From NCBI RefSeq assembly GCF_016598535.1, contig NZ_CP066779.1, positions 3,100,001 to 3,164,000 on the forward strand: a DNA stretch of 64,000 nucleotides. Direction: 5' to 3'. Both the position numbers and the translations under genes were made by a program. The first letter of the stretch is position 1. Each line of letters starts with the position of its first letter. Below, one piece after another: positions 37,506-45,922 of the stretch. The DNA is from Rhodococcus sp. P-2. Lineage in GTDB: Bacteria; Actinomycetota; Actinomycetes; Mycobacteriales; Mycobacteriaceae. The notes beneath the pieces are model-generated. The model ran no database searches. It saw nothing but the letters and a program-made list of their open reading frames with translations, and was not told the origin of the DNA.

Positions 37506-37603
37506 GTTCTCGAAGCGGCGTGCCCGGTCGGTACTTTTCGGTCTTGTCTTGTACCGTTCGGAGCATCAATTCCCGACATAGGGTGTAAATCCCGGAGGTT
37601 GTA

Positions 37604-38959
37604 GTGACGGGCGCGATCAACGCTTCGGATGGGCCTTCTTTCGAGGCACACACCGCGAATTCAGAGTCGGTCATCGAAGCTGACATTCCGCGTCGCAGTC
37701 TTCGTGTCGGTGTTCTCGGATTCTCTGTGCTCGGTGTTCTGGCAGTCGCGTCCGTGCTTATGGTTCTGTTCGCCGTGCCGATGAATACGCGGTACTGGGG
37801 GATCTTCGAAAACTTCCTCGATCTCGACGTCTACCGCCACGGCGGGAGTGTCGTGGTTCAGGGCCTTCCGCTGTACGACGGTCCGGTTCTGCAGGGAATG
37901 ATGTTCACGTACACGCCGTTTGCGGCTTTGCTGTTCACGGTGTGGGCGGTGCTCTCGTTCAAACAGGCGATTGTCGTGTGGACAGGTTTGAACATCGCGG
38001 CGTTGTTCGCGGTGATCGTGTTGTGCTGGAAGTACCTCGGCTACCGGCTCGACGTGAAGGCCTACGCCGTCAGTGCGTTGGCCACCACGATCTTCCTGTT
38101 CATGGAACCGATACGTACGACGCTCTGGCTCGGGCAGATCAACATCTTCCTGCTGCTCCTGATCGTGTGGGACCTCGGTCGGGACGAGAAGAGTCGGCTC
38201 CGAGGAATCGGGGCAGGCATCGCCGCCGGCGTGAAGCTCACTCCGGCCTTCTTCTGGGCGTACCTCTTCATCACTCGTCAATGGCGTGCGTTGGTGACGG
38301 CCGTCGTGACGTTCGCGGCGACCGTCGCGATCGGCTTCGTCGTGATCTACAACGATGCGTACAAGTACTGGACCGGCACCCTCGTCGACAGCGAACGCGT
38401 CGGACCGACGGATGCTCCGAGCAACCAGTCCGTGTCCGGACTGATCGCCCAACTCACGCACACTCCGGAGCCGTCGAAGGCCCTGGTTCTCGTCTTCAGT
38501 GCGCTGGCGGTGTGCCTCGGACTCGGAGCGGCGTGGGTTGCGCATCGGCACGGTCAGAAATTGCTCGGCCTCACCATGACTGGGTTGACTGCGACCACCG
38601 TCTCGCCGTTCTCATGGGGTCATCACTGGGTATGGTTCGTCCCGCTGGTCGTCCTCGCCGCGCACTACGCGATGGTGTCGAAGAAGCGTTTGGCGTGGGT
38701 AGCGCCGTTCGTGTTCCTGCTCCCGGTCTTGAACTGGTCTCACACCTGGTGGGACCCGTCGGTCATTCCCGGTACGGATCGCTTTGTCGGCATGGGCTTG
38801 TTCATGTTCGTGCCGCCCGAGTATCTGCGTATTCCGACCGTCGGCGTCTACCTGTGGGTCTTCACGCTTGCCGCGGTCTCGACCTTGGTTCTGTTCGGCT
38901 GGAAGAAGTGGAAGATTCCGGCGCCGGATGCGTCGGCGCCGGTCACAACTGCCCCTTGA
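37604..38959 (+). CDS. GT87-family polyprenyl-phosphomannose mannosyltransferase
   Basis: A 451-residue membrane protein with about ten helices. The first outer loop after helix 1 carries the acidic pair of GT-C enzymes (FLDLDVYRHGGSVVVQGLPL). GT87 enzymes transfer mannose from polyprenyl-phosphomannose to lipids or lipoglycans (PimE-like) on the outer face of the membrane. The GTG start at 37604 follows GGAGGTT. The precise acceptor is unknown. Confidence 0.85.
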   Translation: MTGAINASDGPSFEAHTANSESVIEADIPRRSLRVGVLGFSVLGVLAVASVLMVLFAVPMNTRYWGIFENFLDLDVYRHGGSVVVQGLPLYDGPVLQGMMFTYTPFAALLFTVWAVLSFKQAIVVWTGLNIAALFAVIVLCWKYLGYRLDVKAYAVSALATTIFLFMEPIRTTLWLGQINIFLLLLIVWDLGRDEKSRLRGIGAGIAAGVKLTPAFFWAYLFITRQWRALVTAVVTFAATVAIGFVVIYNDAYKYWTGTLVDSERVGPTDAPSNQSVSGLIAQLTHTPEPSKALVLVFSALAVCLGLGAAWVAHRHGQKLLGLTMTGLTATTVSPFSWGHHWVWFVPLVVLAAHYAMVSKKRLAWVAPFVFLLPVLNWSHTWWDPSVIPGTDRFVGMGLFMFVPPEYLRIPTVGVYLWVFTLAAVSTLVLFGWKKWKIPAPDASAPVTTAP

Positions 38960-38977
38960 CGTGGCAGTATCGGACTC

Positions 38978-39559
38978 ATGGCACTTCAACTGAACCTTGT
39001 CGGTGACCCCGAAGCCGATGCTCTCCTGGCCGAAGACCCGTTGGCGTTGTTGATCGGAATGCTTCTCGATCAACAGGTTCCGATGGAAACGGCCTTCCTC
39101 GGTCCGAAGAAGCTGGCGGATCGGCTCAGCGGCATCGACGTCAGGCGAATCGCCGACATGGACACCGACGAGTTCATCTCGATCTGTGCCGAGCCTCCGG
39201 CTGTGCACCGATTCCCGAAGTCGATGGGCGAGCGTATCCAGCTCATGTGCCAGTTCATCGTCGAGAACTACGACGGCGACACCGCCGCGATCTGGACTTC
39301 GGGAAATCCCGACGGCAAGGAAGTGCTGAAGCGGCTCAAGGCACTGCCCGGCTACGGCGACCAGAAAGCCCGGATCTTCTTGGCGTTGCTCGGCAAACAG
39401 ATCGGCGTCGAGCCGAAAGGTTGGCGTCAAGCGGCCGGCGACTACGGGCTCGAAGGTTCGAGGCGCTCGATTGCAGACGTGGTCGACGAGCAGTCCTTGC
39501 TCGAGGTCCGTGAGTTCAAGAAGGCCGCAAAGGCAGCAGCGAAGGCCGACAAGAAGTAG
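38978..39559 (+). CDS. HhH-GPD family DNA repair protein (TIGR03252-type)
   Basis: A 193-residue protein with a helix-hairpin-helix motif in the LKALPGYGDQKARIFLALLG segment, and an N-terminal LIGMLLDQQVPMETAFLGPK that matches the base-excision glycosylase superfamily. The canonical catalytic Lys/Asp of EndoIII is not clear, so substrate and activity are uncertain. It starts 18 bases after the GT87 gene, so is probably co-transcribed. A lysine-rich tail (KKAAKAAAKADKK) may help DNA contact. Confidence 0.83.
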   Translation: MALQLNLVGDPEADALLAEDPLALLIGMLLDQQVPMETAFLGPKKLADRLSGIDVRRIADMDTDEFISICAEPPAVHRFPKSMGERIQLMCQFIVENYDGDTAAIWTSGNPDGKEVLKRLKALPGYGDQKARIFLALLGKQIGVEPKGWRQAAGDYGLEGSRRSIADVVDEQSLLEVREFKKAAKAAAKADKK

Positions 39560-39566
39560 GCCGCTT

Positions 39567-40475
39567 TCAGGATTTCCGGGGCCCGCTCGCACGCACTACT
39601 TTCATCAGGTCGCCTGCGGGGCCCTCGAGCTGACGCGGCGGACGCCACACTGCACGCAGGGATCGGTCGAGCTCCAAGCCTTCGACGGCTACGACCCGGA
39701 GCTCTCCCTTCTGCACCTGATCCGCGACGGCCAGCGTGCTCAGTACCGCCGGACCGACGCCACCGAGCACGCTGGTTCGAATCGCGGCCGAACTACCCAG
39801 TTCCAACAACGGTGCACCGCGCTCGTATTCGTGTAACGCCAGGTCGAGAGTTGTTCTCGTTCCCGATCCGGGCTCACGCACCAGCAGCGGTGTCGCTGCC
39901 AGTTCGGCGACGGTCAGGGGCTTTCGTCGACGCGTCCATGGATGGTCCGGATGAACGACCACGACCAGCGAGTCACGCGCGACGGTGACGCTGGACAGGG
40001 TCTTCGGAGCGGTCGGGGACTCGACGAATCCGAGGTCACACATTCCTACTTCGACGGCTTCGAGTACGCGTGTCGAGTTGTAGACCTGGAGGTGGACGGT
40101 GACACCGGGATGCAGCGATCGAAAGACGCCGAGCCAGGCCGGGATCAGATGTTCGGCGACGGTCATGCTGGCGCAGACGGTCAATTCCGCCGATCGTTCG
40201 GTCCGCATCCCTTCGGCGACGTCGAGAAGCTGCCTCGAGTTGGCGAGGACGCGGCGCGCCCAGTGGACGATGACGGTCCCCTGCGGAGTCAAGGTTGCCC
40301 CCGTCGACTTTCGGTGTATGAGTGGCATCCCGAGCTGCCGCTCGAGGGCTTTGACGGCGCGGCTGGCATTCGGCTGTGCGATGTGAGCCAGACGGCTTGC
40401 AGCACTGAGGCTTCCATGATCGTCGATACCGACAAGTAGCTCGAGAGTGGTGAGGTCGGGCCACCTTCTGGTCAT
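39567..40475 (-). CDS. LysR-family regulator of the YeiH gene
   Basis: A 302-residue LysR regulator: winged HTH in residues 1-65 (HGSLSAASRLAHIAQPNASR then AVKALERQLGMPLIHRK) and a periplasmic-binding-like effector domain. It is divergent from a YeiH exporter, with an inverted repeat in between. LysR/YeiH pairs are common in bacteria and are often linked to sulfur metabolism or oxidative stress. The stop lies seven bases from the stop of the HhH-GPD gene. Confidence 0.9.
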   Translation of the reverse strand: MTRRWPDLTTLELLVGIDDHGSLSAASRLAHIAQPNASRAVKALERQLGMPLIHRKSTGATLTPQGTVIVHWARRVLANSRQLLDVAEGMRTERSAELTVCASMTVAEHLIPAWLGVFRSLHPGVTVHLQVYNSTRVLEAVEVGMCDLGFVESPTAPKTLSSVTVARDSLVVVVHPDHPWTRRRKPLTVAELAATPLLVREPGSGTRTTLDLALHEYERGAPLLELGSSAAIRTSVLGGVGPAVLSTLAVADQVQKGELRVVAVEGLELDRSLRAVWRPPRQLEGPAGDLMKVVRASGPRKS

Positions 40476-40503
40476 GCAGACAGGCTATACCCAGCACCCT
40501 TTC

Positions 40504-40520
40504 CATATCGATCTGATATG
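40504..40520. promoter_or_regulatory. Inverted repeat CATATC-N5-GATATG between LysR and YeiH genes
   Basis: Perfect 6-base arms at 40504-40509 and 40515-40520, 17 bases in total, lie in the 101-base divergent gap. It contains the ATA-N-TAT symmetry typical of LysR boxes and is a candidate binding site for the adjacent LysR protein. Confidence 0.5.
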
Positions 40521-40576
40521 CCGTCGTGGTGGAACTCGCCCTACCGGGACGATGATGGCTGAAGGACTCTGGATGG

Positions 40577-41623
40577 GTGAACCGTGATGTGAAGTCCGTG
40601 GCCGAGAAACCCGCAGTCGCCCCTTCGTCAGAAGTGCGACGGTGGTCGAACCTCGCCGCATTGACGCCCGGAGTTGCGTTGTGCGCCTTGGGGGCTGCGG
40701 TCGCACTGGTAGCCGGTCGGTTCACCTCCGCCGTGAGTCCGCTGCTGATTGCGATTGTCGCGGGTGCGGCGTTGGCGAATACCGTTGCCTTGCCGGCAAA
40801 ACTCCAACCTGGTCTGGCATTCTCGGCGAAACGACTACTTCGGGTCGGGATCGCTCTGCTCGGGCTGCAATTGATGTTCTCCGACATCATCGGTTTGGGT
40901 TGGGGAGTGATCGCGGTTGTGGTGGCGATAGTGTTCCTCGGTATCGCCGGGACCATGTATGCCGGAAAGCTTCTGGGATTGAGTTGGTCGCAGAGGATTC
41001 TGATTGCCTGCGGCTTCTCGATCTGTGGCGCTGCCGCTGTGGCTGCGGCAGACGGTGTTGTGAATGCGCGGGAGGAAGAGTTGCTGACCGCCGTAGCGTT
41101 GGTGGTGATCTTCGGAACTCTGATGATTCCGACAATCCCATTGTTGGCCAATGCTTTCGGTATGAGCGAGATTGGCGCAGGCATGTGGGCCGGTGGGTCG
41201 ATCCACGAAGTCGCGCAAGTAGTGGCTTCAGGCAGCGCTCTCGGCGCCACCGCGTTGGGTGTCGCGACCGTCGTGAAACTTGCGCGCGTGTTGATGCTGG
41301 CGCCGGTCATGGCGTTTCTGAGTATCCGGCAACGCACGATGGTCGACAACACTGCCACCAAGCGTCCCCCGCTGATTCCGTTGTTCGTTGTGGCATTCAT
41401 CGGTTGCATGGGTTTGCGCTCCACCGGAATATTGCCGAATGAGTTTCTCGGATTGGCGAAGACTGTGCAGACGGCGCTGTTGGCTGCTGCGATGTTCGCT
41501 CTCGGGTTGGGAGTGCGGTTGAGCGTCATTCGTGGCGTGGGTGCCCGACCATTCGTGCTGGCCGCGATTTCCACCGTGTGGGTGGCGACGATCGCCTACG
41601 TCGGAGTCGTGCTGGTCAGCTGA
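40577..41623 (+). CDS. YeiH/UPF0324 family putative exporter
   Basis: A 348-residue membrane protein with about ten helices. Family segments include LLRVGIALLGLQLMFSDI, IACGFSICGAAAVAAADGV and AGMWAGGSIHEVAQVVASGS. Members are proposed to export sulfonates or related anions, based mainly on genomic context. GTG start at 40577. Its 3' end overlaps the convergent AraC pseudogene by 8 bases. Confidence 0.88.
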   Translation: MNRDVKSVAEKPAVAPSSEVRRWSNLAALTPGVALCALGAAVALVAGRFTSAVSPLLIAIVAGAALANTVALPAKLQPGLAFSAKRLLRVGIALLGLQLMFSDIIGLGWGVIAVVVAIVFLGIAGTMYAGKLLGLSWSQRILIACGFSICGAAAVAAADGVVNAREEELLTAVALVVIFGTLMIPTIPLLANAFGMSEIGAGMWAGGSIHEVAQVVASGSALGATALGVATVVKLARVLMLAPVMAFLSIRQRTMVDNTATKRPPLIPLFVVAFIGCMGLRSTGILPNEFLGLAKTVQTALLAAAMFALGLGVRLSVIRGVGARPFVLAAISTVWVATIAYVGVVLVS

Positions 41624-42618
41624 TCGAGCGGTGAGCCCGCCATGCGCTCGGGCTCATCGAGAACTGAGTGCGAAACCAGCGCGAGAAGCTACCCTGCGTC
41701 GAAAACCCCAGGTGTACCGCCACTTCGGTCAAAGAATAGCGAGGATTGGCGACAAATCGTTCCGCGAGGGTGCTTCGGACCGAATTGAGAACGGCAGTGA
41801 ACGTATCTCCGGATTCGGCGAGATGGCGGTGCAGTGTCCGCCGGTCGAATCCGAGGCTTCGTGCTACCTGCTCGACCGAGCAGCGGCCGGTCGGAAGCAG
41901 AACTTCGATCAATTCCTTGGTGCGGCTGAGTGTGTCGGAGGTTTCCGATGCGGGAAGTGAGTCGAGGAACTGGCGAGCGTACGGCCGGAGCAACTCGTCG
42001 GACAGTTGGTTTGCCGCATCCAGGTCGGCGGCGAAGAAAACGATTCCGGTGAATTCGTGATCGAATTCCACGGGGTCGCCGAGGATTCGTCGATGCGTGC
42101 TCGTATCTTTCGGGGCATTGTGCGTGAATCCCACGCTGACCGGATGCCATCGAGAACCCAGAAAACTTCGCAGGATCTGCAGCGTCGCGCCGACTGCGAG
42201 TTCGACGCTCTGTCTGGTGTCGACCGGCTCGCCGACCTCGAGCGAGATTCGCAGGGTGGCGAGTCCGTTGACCTCGTTCAATCGGATGCGCAATGACTCG
42301 TTGTACGTGTGCTCGTATCGCATCAATACGTCGAGTGCGCTCCTGACGTCTGGTTCTTCCCTGATGACCAAGCTGAGGGGACCGAGATTGGACAGTCGAC
42401 GCAGGCCGGCGAGTAGAAGCCCGAAGTCTTCGTGTCCGGACTCCGCTGCCGATCGCTCCAGGAGCGATGCGATGGAGGCGGCCGGTACCCATTGGTCCGG
42501 GTTCGCCAGACTTGCCGGGCTCAGGCCGACACTTCATCAGGGCCACAGCGTTGACGTCCACTGTTCGGCACAGGTCGACGTAGCGGTTCAGTGATGCGTA
42601 ACGGGCGAGTGGCTTCAT
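41616..42618 (-). pseudogene. AraC-family regulator with a one-base frameshift
   Basis: The gene starts with a strong AAAGGAGG site and ATG at 42618 (MKPLARYASLNRYVDLCRTV). After AVALMK, at about 42531, homology continues one base later in another frame: VGLSPASLANPDQWVP, a full AraC-binding domain, and a double HTH (CSVEQVARSLGFDRRTLHRH, YSLTEVAVHLGFSTQGSFSR). Removing one base restores a product of about 333 residues, the normal length. As written, translation stops early or could restart at 42371 to give 251 residues. It is divergent from the catabolic operon at 42819, which it would normally control. A read error is possible. Confidence 0.8.
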
Positions 42619-42676
42619 GGGGCCTCCTTTACTCGATGTCCCGAAATGTTGTGTTGCGTGTCTCGTCAAGTTAAGC

Positions 42677-42696
42677 ATGTGAGCCGGATCTCACAT
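42677..42696. promoter_or_regulatory. Operator-like inverted repeat ATGTGAG-N6-CTCACAT
   Basis: Perfect 7-base arms at 42677-42683 and 42690-42696 lie in the 200-base gap between the AraC pseudogene and the catabolic operon. It resembles the TGTGA...TCACA of CRP sites, but the spacing between those pentamers is 8 and not 6. It could be the site of a GntR-, AraC- or CRP-type regulator. Confidence 0.5.
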
Positions 42697-42818
42697 AGTT
42701 TTGGTCACATCAGTTCGGCACGACCGCGAAGTCGAGCACCGACTTCTGGAAGTTGTTGCGTACGAATGCAGCTCGACCGCAATCGAGTCGAGTCCGCCCA
42801 CAGAATTGGAGAGCATCG

Positions 42819-43793
42819 ATGGCAAACGCCATTCGGTTCCACGAGATCGGCACACCGTCCGTCATGCGTTGGGAAGAGATCGAGATAGGGCGACCGGGCG
42901 TCGGAGAGGTTCGAGTTCGCCATGAAGCGGTGGGGTTGAACTTCGCCGACACCTACTTTCGAAGCGGCCTCTACCCTGCGCAATTGCCTGCCGGGATGGG
43001 CGTTGAGGGTGCCGGCGTGGTCGAAGAGATCGCCGAGGGAGTCGTCGATTTTGCAGTGGGGGACCGCGTGACCTACACCGGCAGTCCGCTGGGTGCGTAC
43101 GCCACCGAGCGGATCATGGCGTCGTCCGACCTGATCGCGCTTCCCGACGGCATTGCCTTCGGCACCGCGGCCGCCATGACCATGCGAGGGTTGACTGCCG
43201 CATACCTTCTGCGTCGCATCTACCCGTTGAAAGCGGGGGACACCGTGTTGCTGCATGCTGCGGCCGGTGGTGTCGGACTGATCTTCACCCAGTGGGCAAA
43301 ACTGTTGGGAATCAAAGTGATCGGCACGGTTTCGAGCGACGAGAAGGCGAGCGTCGCCCGAGCGCACGGGTGCGATGAAGTCGTCATCTACACCCGCGAG
43401 GACGTCGTCGCACGTGTCAAGGAGATCACCGGGGGCGTCGGCGTGCCGGTTGTCTACGACAGTATCGGGCAATCCACCTTCGACATCTCACTCGATTGCC
43501 TTGCCAGGCGCGGGCTGCTGGTGTGCTTCGGAACGGCCTCCGGACCGACTCCGCCGATTCAGGCAATGCAGTTGGCAGTCAAGGGATCTCTTTTCCTCAC
43601 ACGTCCGGCTCTTGCCGATTACATCGCGGATCCCGAAGAACGTGCCGAACTGGCGGGAGAACTGTTCTCCCACGTCGAGTCCGGGCGAATCAAGATCGAG
43701 ATCAACCAGCGATACCCCCTCGAAGATGCGGTGCGTGCGCACCACGACATGGAGTCCGGTCGCAGTATCGGTTCCTCCGTCTTCTCCGTCTGA
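42819..43793 (+). CDS. Quinone-oxidoreductase-type MDR enzyme
   Basis: A 324-residue NADPH:quinone reductase-like protein without the structural zinc loop. GroES-like N-domain, then the Rossmann motif AAAGGVGLIFTQWAKLLGIK with LLHA before it. ATG at 42819 (GGAGAG upstream) fits the alignment at MANAIRFHEIG. It is the first gene of a seven-gene operon and probably reduces an alpha,beta-unsaturated carbonyl, a quinone, or an enoyl thioester in the pathway. Confidence 0.9.
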   Translation: MANAIRFHEIGTPSVMRWEEIEIGRPGVGEVRVRHEAVGLNFADTYFRSGLYPAQLPAGMGVEGAGVVEEIAEGVVDFAVGDRVTYTGSPLGAYATERIMASSDLIALPDGIAFGTAAAMTMRGLTAAYLLRRIYPLKAGDTVLLHAAAGGVGLIFTQWAKLLGIKVIGTVSSDEKASVARAHGCDEVVIYTREDVVARVKEITGGVGVPVVYDSIGQSTFDISLDCLARRGLLVCFGTASGPTPPIQAMQLAVKGSLFLTRPALADYIADPEERAELAGELFSHVESGRIKIEINQRYPLEDAVRAHHDMESGRSIGSSVFSV

Positions 43794-43823
43794 ACCGAAA
43801 CAGCACTTCCAAGAGGAATTGTC

Positions 43824-44723
43824 ATGACCAACACCGCAACGCTGACAGAAAACCTTCCCTCGTCGACGAGTACGATCCGCGTCGAGAAATTGACCTGTTC
43901 GATCGGGGCAGAGTTGTCCGGGGTGGATCTCGGCGAGGTCGCGCGAGATGATGCACTCTTTGCCCAAATCAAGGGATTGTTGCTCGAACACAAGGTTCTG
44001 TTCTTTCGTGACCAGAACTTCTCCAGAGCCGAGCACGTTGAACTTGCCCAGCGATTCGGTGAACTCGAGGATCATCCGGCCCTGGGCAGCGACCCCGACC
44101 ACCCAGGTCTGGTCCGCATCTACAAAGACCTGGACAGCCCGCCGGAGCACTTCGAGAATGCGTATCACTGCGACGCCACCTGGCGCGTCAACCCGCCCAT
44201 GGGATGTGTATTGCGTTGTGTGGAAACACCTCCTGTCGGCGGCGACACGATTTGGGTGAACATGGCACTCGCCTACGAGAATCTGTCGGCGCGGGTCAAG
44301 GACCAGATCAAGGATCTGCGTGCCAGGCACAGTATCGAGTCGACCTTCGGCGCTCGGATGCCGATCGATCAGCGGCACCAGCTGAAGGAACGCTTTCCCG
44401 ACGCCGAACACCCCGTGGTACGAACACATCCGGAGACCGGCGAGAAGATTCTCTTCGTCAATTCCTTCGCCACACACCTCGTGAACTATCACACGCCCGA
44501 GAACGTCCGCTACGGAATCGATTACGCCCCCGGCGCCGGGAATCTGCTCACCTACCTGGCTAGCCAGGCTCAGATTCCCGAGTACCAGGTTCGGTGGCGC
44601 TGGACCGAGAACAGCGTCGCGATCTGGGACAACCGTTCGACACAGCACTACGCGGTGCAGGACTACTGGCCTGCTGTTCGAAAGATGGAGCGCGCCGGAA
44701 TCGTCGGCGACGCACCGTTCTGA
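43824..44723 (+). CDS. TauD/TfdA-family 2-oxoglutarate/Fe(II) dioxygenase
   Basis: A 299-residue dioxygenase. The iron ligands are the HxD of YHCDATWR and the distal His in NRSTQHYAVQDYWP; the Arg about 12 residues later (AVRKMER) binds 2-oxoglutarate. TauD-like enzymes hydroxylate next to a heteroatom to release sulfite, amine or phenol. The position between an MDR enzyme and a BKACE suggests that it opens the pathway by hydroxylation or C-S/C-N/C-O cleavage. Substrate not predictable. Confidence 0.92.
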   Translation: MTNTATLTENLPSSTSTIRVEKLTCSIGAELSGVDLGEVARDDALFAQIKGLLLEHKVLFFRDQNFSRAEHVELAQRFGELEDHPALGSDPDHPGLVRIYKDLDSPPEHFENAYHCDATWRVNPPMGCVLRCVETPPVGGDTIWVNMALAYENLSARVKDQIKDLRARHSIESTFGARMPIDQRHQLKERFPDAEHPVVRTHPETGEKILFVNSFATHLVNYHTPENVRYGIDYAPGAGNLLTYLASQAQIPEYQVRWRWTENSVAIWDNRSTQHYAVQDYWPAVRKMERAGIVGDAPF

Positions 44724-44774
44724 TCTCTCTTCCCAGCCCCGAAGAAAATTCATTCACTCGATCGGAGTCACGCT

Positions 44775-45827
44775 ATGCATTTCCACGACGATTCACTGTT
44801 CCCCGAAACCCAGGACAAGCTTGTCATCACCGTTGCTCCCTACGGACCGGAGTGGGAGCCGGACGATTTTGCGGAAGACCTACCGCTGTCGATGGACGAG
44901 CACGTCCAGCAAGCCGTCGACTGCTTCAACGCCGGTGCCACCGTTCTCCACATCCACGTGCGTGAACTCGACGGCAAGGGCTCGAAGCGTCTGTCGAAGT
45001 TCAACGAGCTTCTCGGCCGCCTGCGTGAGGCCGTTCCCGAGATGATTCTGCAGGTCGGCGGCTCGATTTCGTTTGCCCCGGAGGGGGAAGGCGCCGATGC
45101 GAAGTGGTTGTCCGACGACGTGCGCCACATGCTTGCGGAATTGGAGCCGGCTCCCGATCAGGTGACGATCGCGATCAACACCAGCCAGATGAACATCATG
45201 GAACTGATGACCGACGACGACATCGCGGGTACGTCGATGCAACGTCCGGAATTGGCGGACACGTATCGGGAAATGACCGTGCCCGCCGGTCCGGAGTGGG
45301 TGGCAGAGCACCTGCGACGGCTGCAGGCCGCCGGAATCCAGCCGCACTTCCAGTTGTCGAGCATTCCGCAGCTCGAAACGGTGGAGCGGTTGATCCGACG
45401 CGGCATCTACACCGGCCCGGTCAACCTCACGTGGGTGGCAATCGGCGGCGGCTTCGACGGCCCCAACCCGTACAACATGATGAACTTCGTCCAGCGGGTT
45501 CCCGACGGTGCCTGCCTGACGCTGGAAACGCTGATGCGTAGCGTCCTGCCGGTGAACACGATGGCGATCGCGATGGGCCTGCACGCTCGTTGTGGCAACG
45601 AGGACACCATCTGGGGCCGCAAGGGCGAGAAGATGACATCGGTGCAGCAGATCGAGCAGTTGGTGCGCATTGCAGGCGAATTGGGCCGTGAGGTGGCGAC
45701 CGCGAAGGAAGCTCGGGACATCTACCGGATCGGTGAGACGTATGCCGACACCGACGAGACGTTGGCGAAGCTGGGTTATGCACCCAACCGCCGTATCGGC
45801 CAGCTGGGATTCACGCAGCACGCCTGA
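44775..45827 (+). CDS. Beta-keto acid cleavage enzyme (BKACE, DUF849)
   Basis: A 350-residue TIM-barrel zinc enzyme of the Kce family. LVITVAPYGPEW starts strand 1 and HIHVRELDG supplies the HxH metal ligands; GGSISFAPEGEGADAKWLSD and the EDTIWGRKGEK segment are also family positions. BKACEs condense a beta-keto acid with acetyl-CoA to give acetoacetate and a shortened acyl-CoA. Which of the many BKACE subgroups this is cannot be told by eye. Its presence means that the substrate passes through a beta-keto acid. Confidence 0.9.
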   Translation: MHFHDDSLFPETQDKLVITVAPYGPEWEPDDFAEDLPLSMDEHVQQAVDCFNAGATVLHIHVRELDGKGSKRLSKFNELLGRLREAVPEMILQVGGSISFAPEGEGADAKWLSDDVRHMLAELEPAPDQVTIAINTSQMNIMELMTDDDIAGTSMQRPELADTYREMTVPAGPEWVAEHLRRLQAAGIQPHFQLSSIPQLETVERLIRRGIYTGPVNLTWVAIGGGFDGPNPYNMMNFVQRVPDGACLTLETLMRSVLPVNTMAIAMGLHARCGNEDTIWGRKGEKMTSVQQIEQLVRIAGELGREVATAKEARDIYRIGETYADTDETLAKLGYAPNRRIGQLGFTQHA

Positions 45828-45852
45828 GTTCGCCCCCTCTCGTACAACAGTT

Positions 45853-45888
45853 CCGGGGGTACGAACCGCATCGGTTTCGTACCCCCGG
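45853..45888. terminator. Intra-operon hairpin between BKACE and MFS genes
   Basis: CCGGGGGTACGAA (45853-45865) pairs perfectly with TTCGTACCCCCGG (45876-45888) over 13 bases; a further CCG/CGG pairing extends it past one unpaired base. It lies 25 bases after the BKACE stop and is not followed by T residues. It may be a partial terminator or an RNA-stability element that lowers expression of the distal genes. Confidence 0.6.
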
Positions 45889-45922
45889 AGCCCCGTCTAC
45901 CTCGAGTACTCCTAGGAGAGTC

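Noticed and set aside
42677-42696. Canonical CRP site
   Set aside because: The half-sites TGTGA and TCACA are separated by 8 bases, not 6, so it is listed only as an operator-like repeat.
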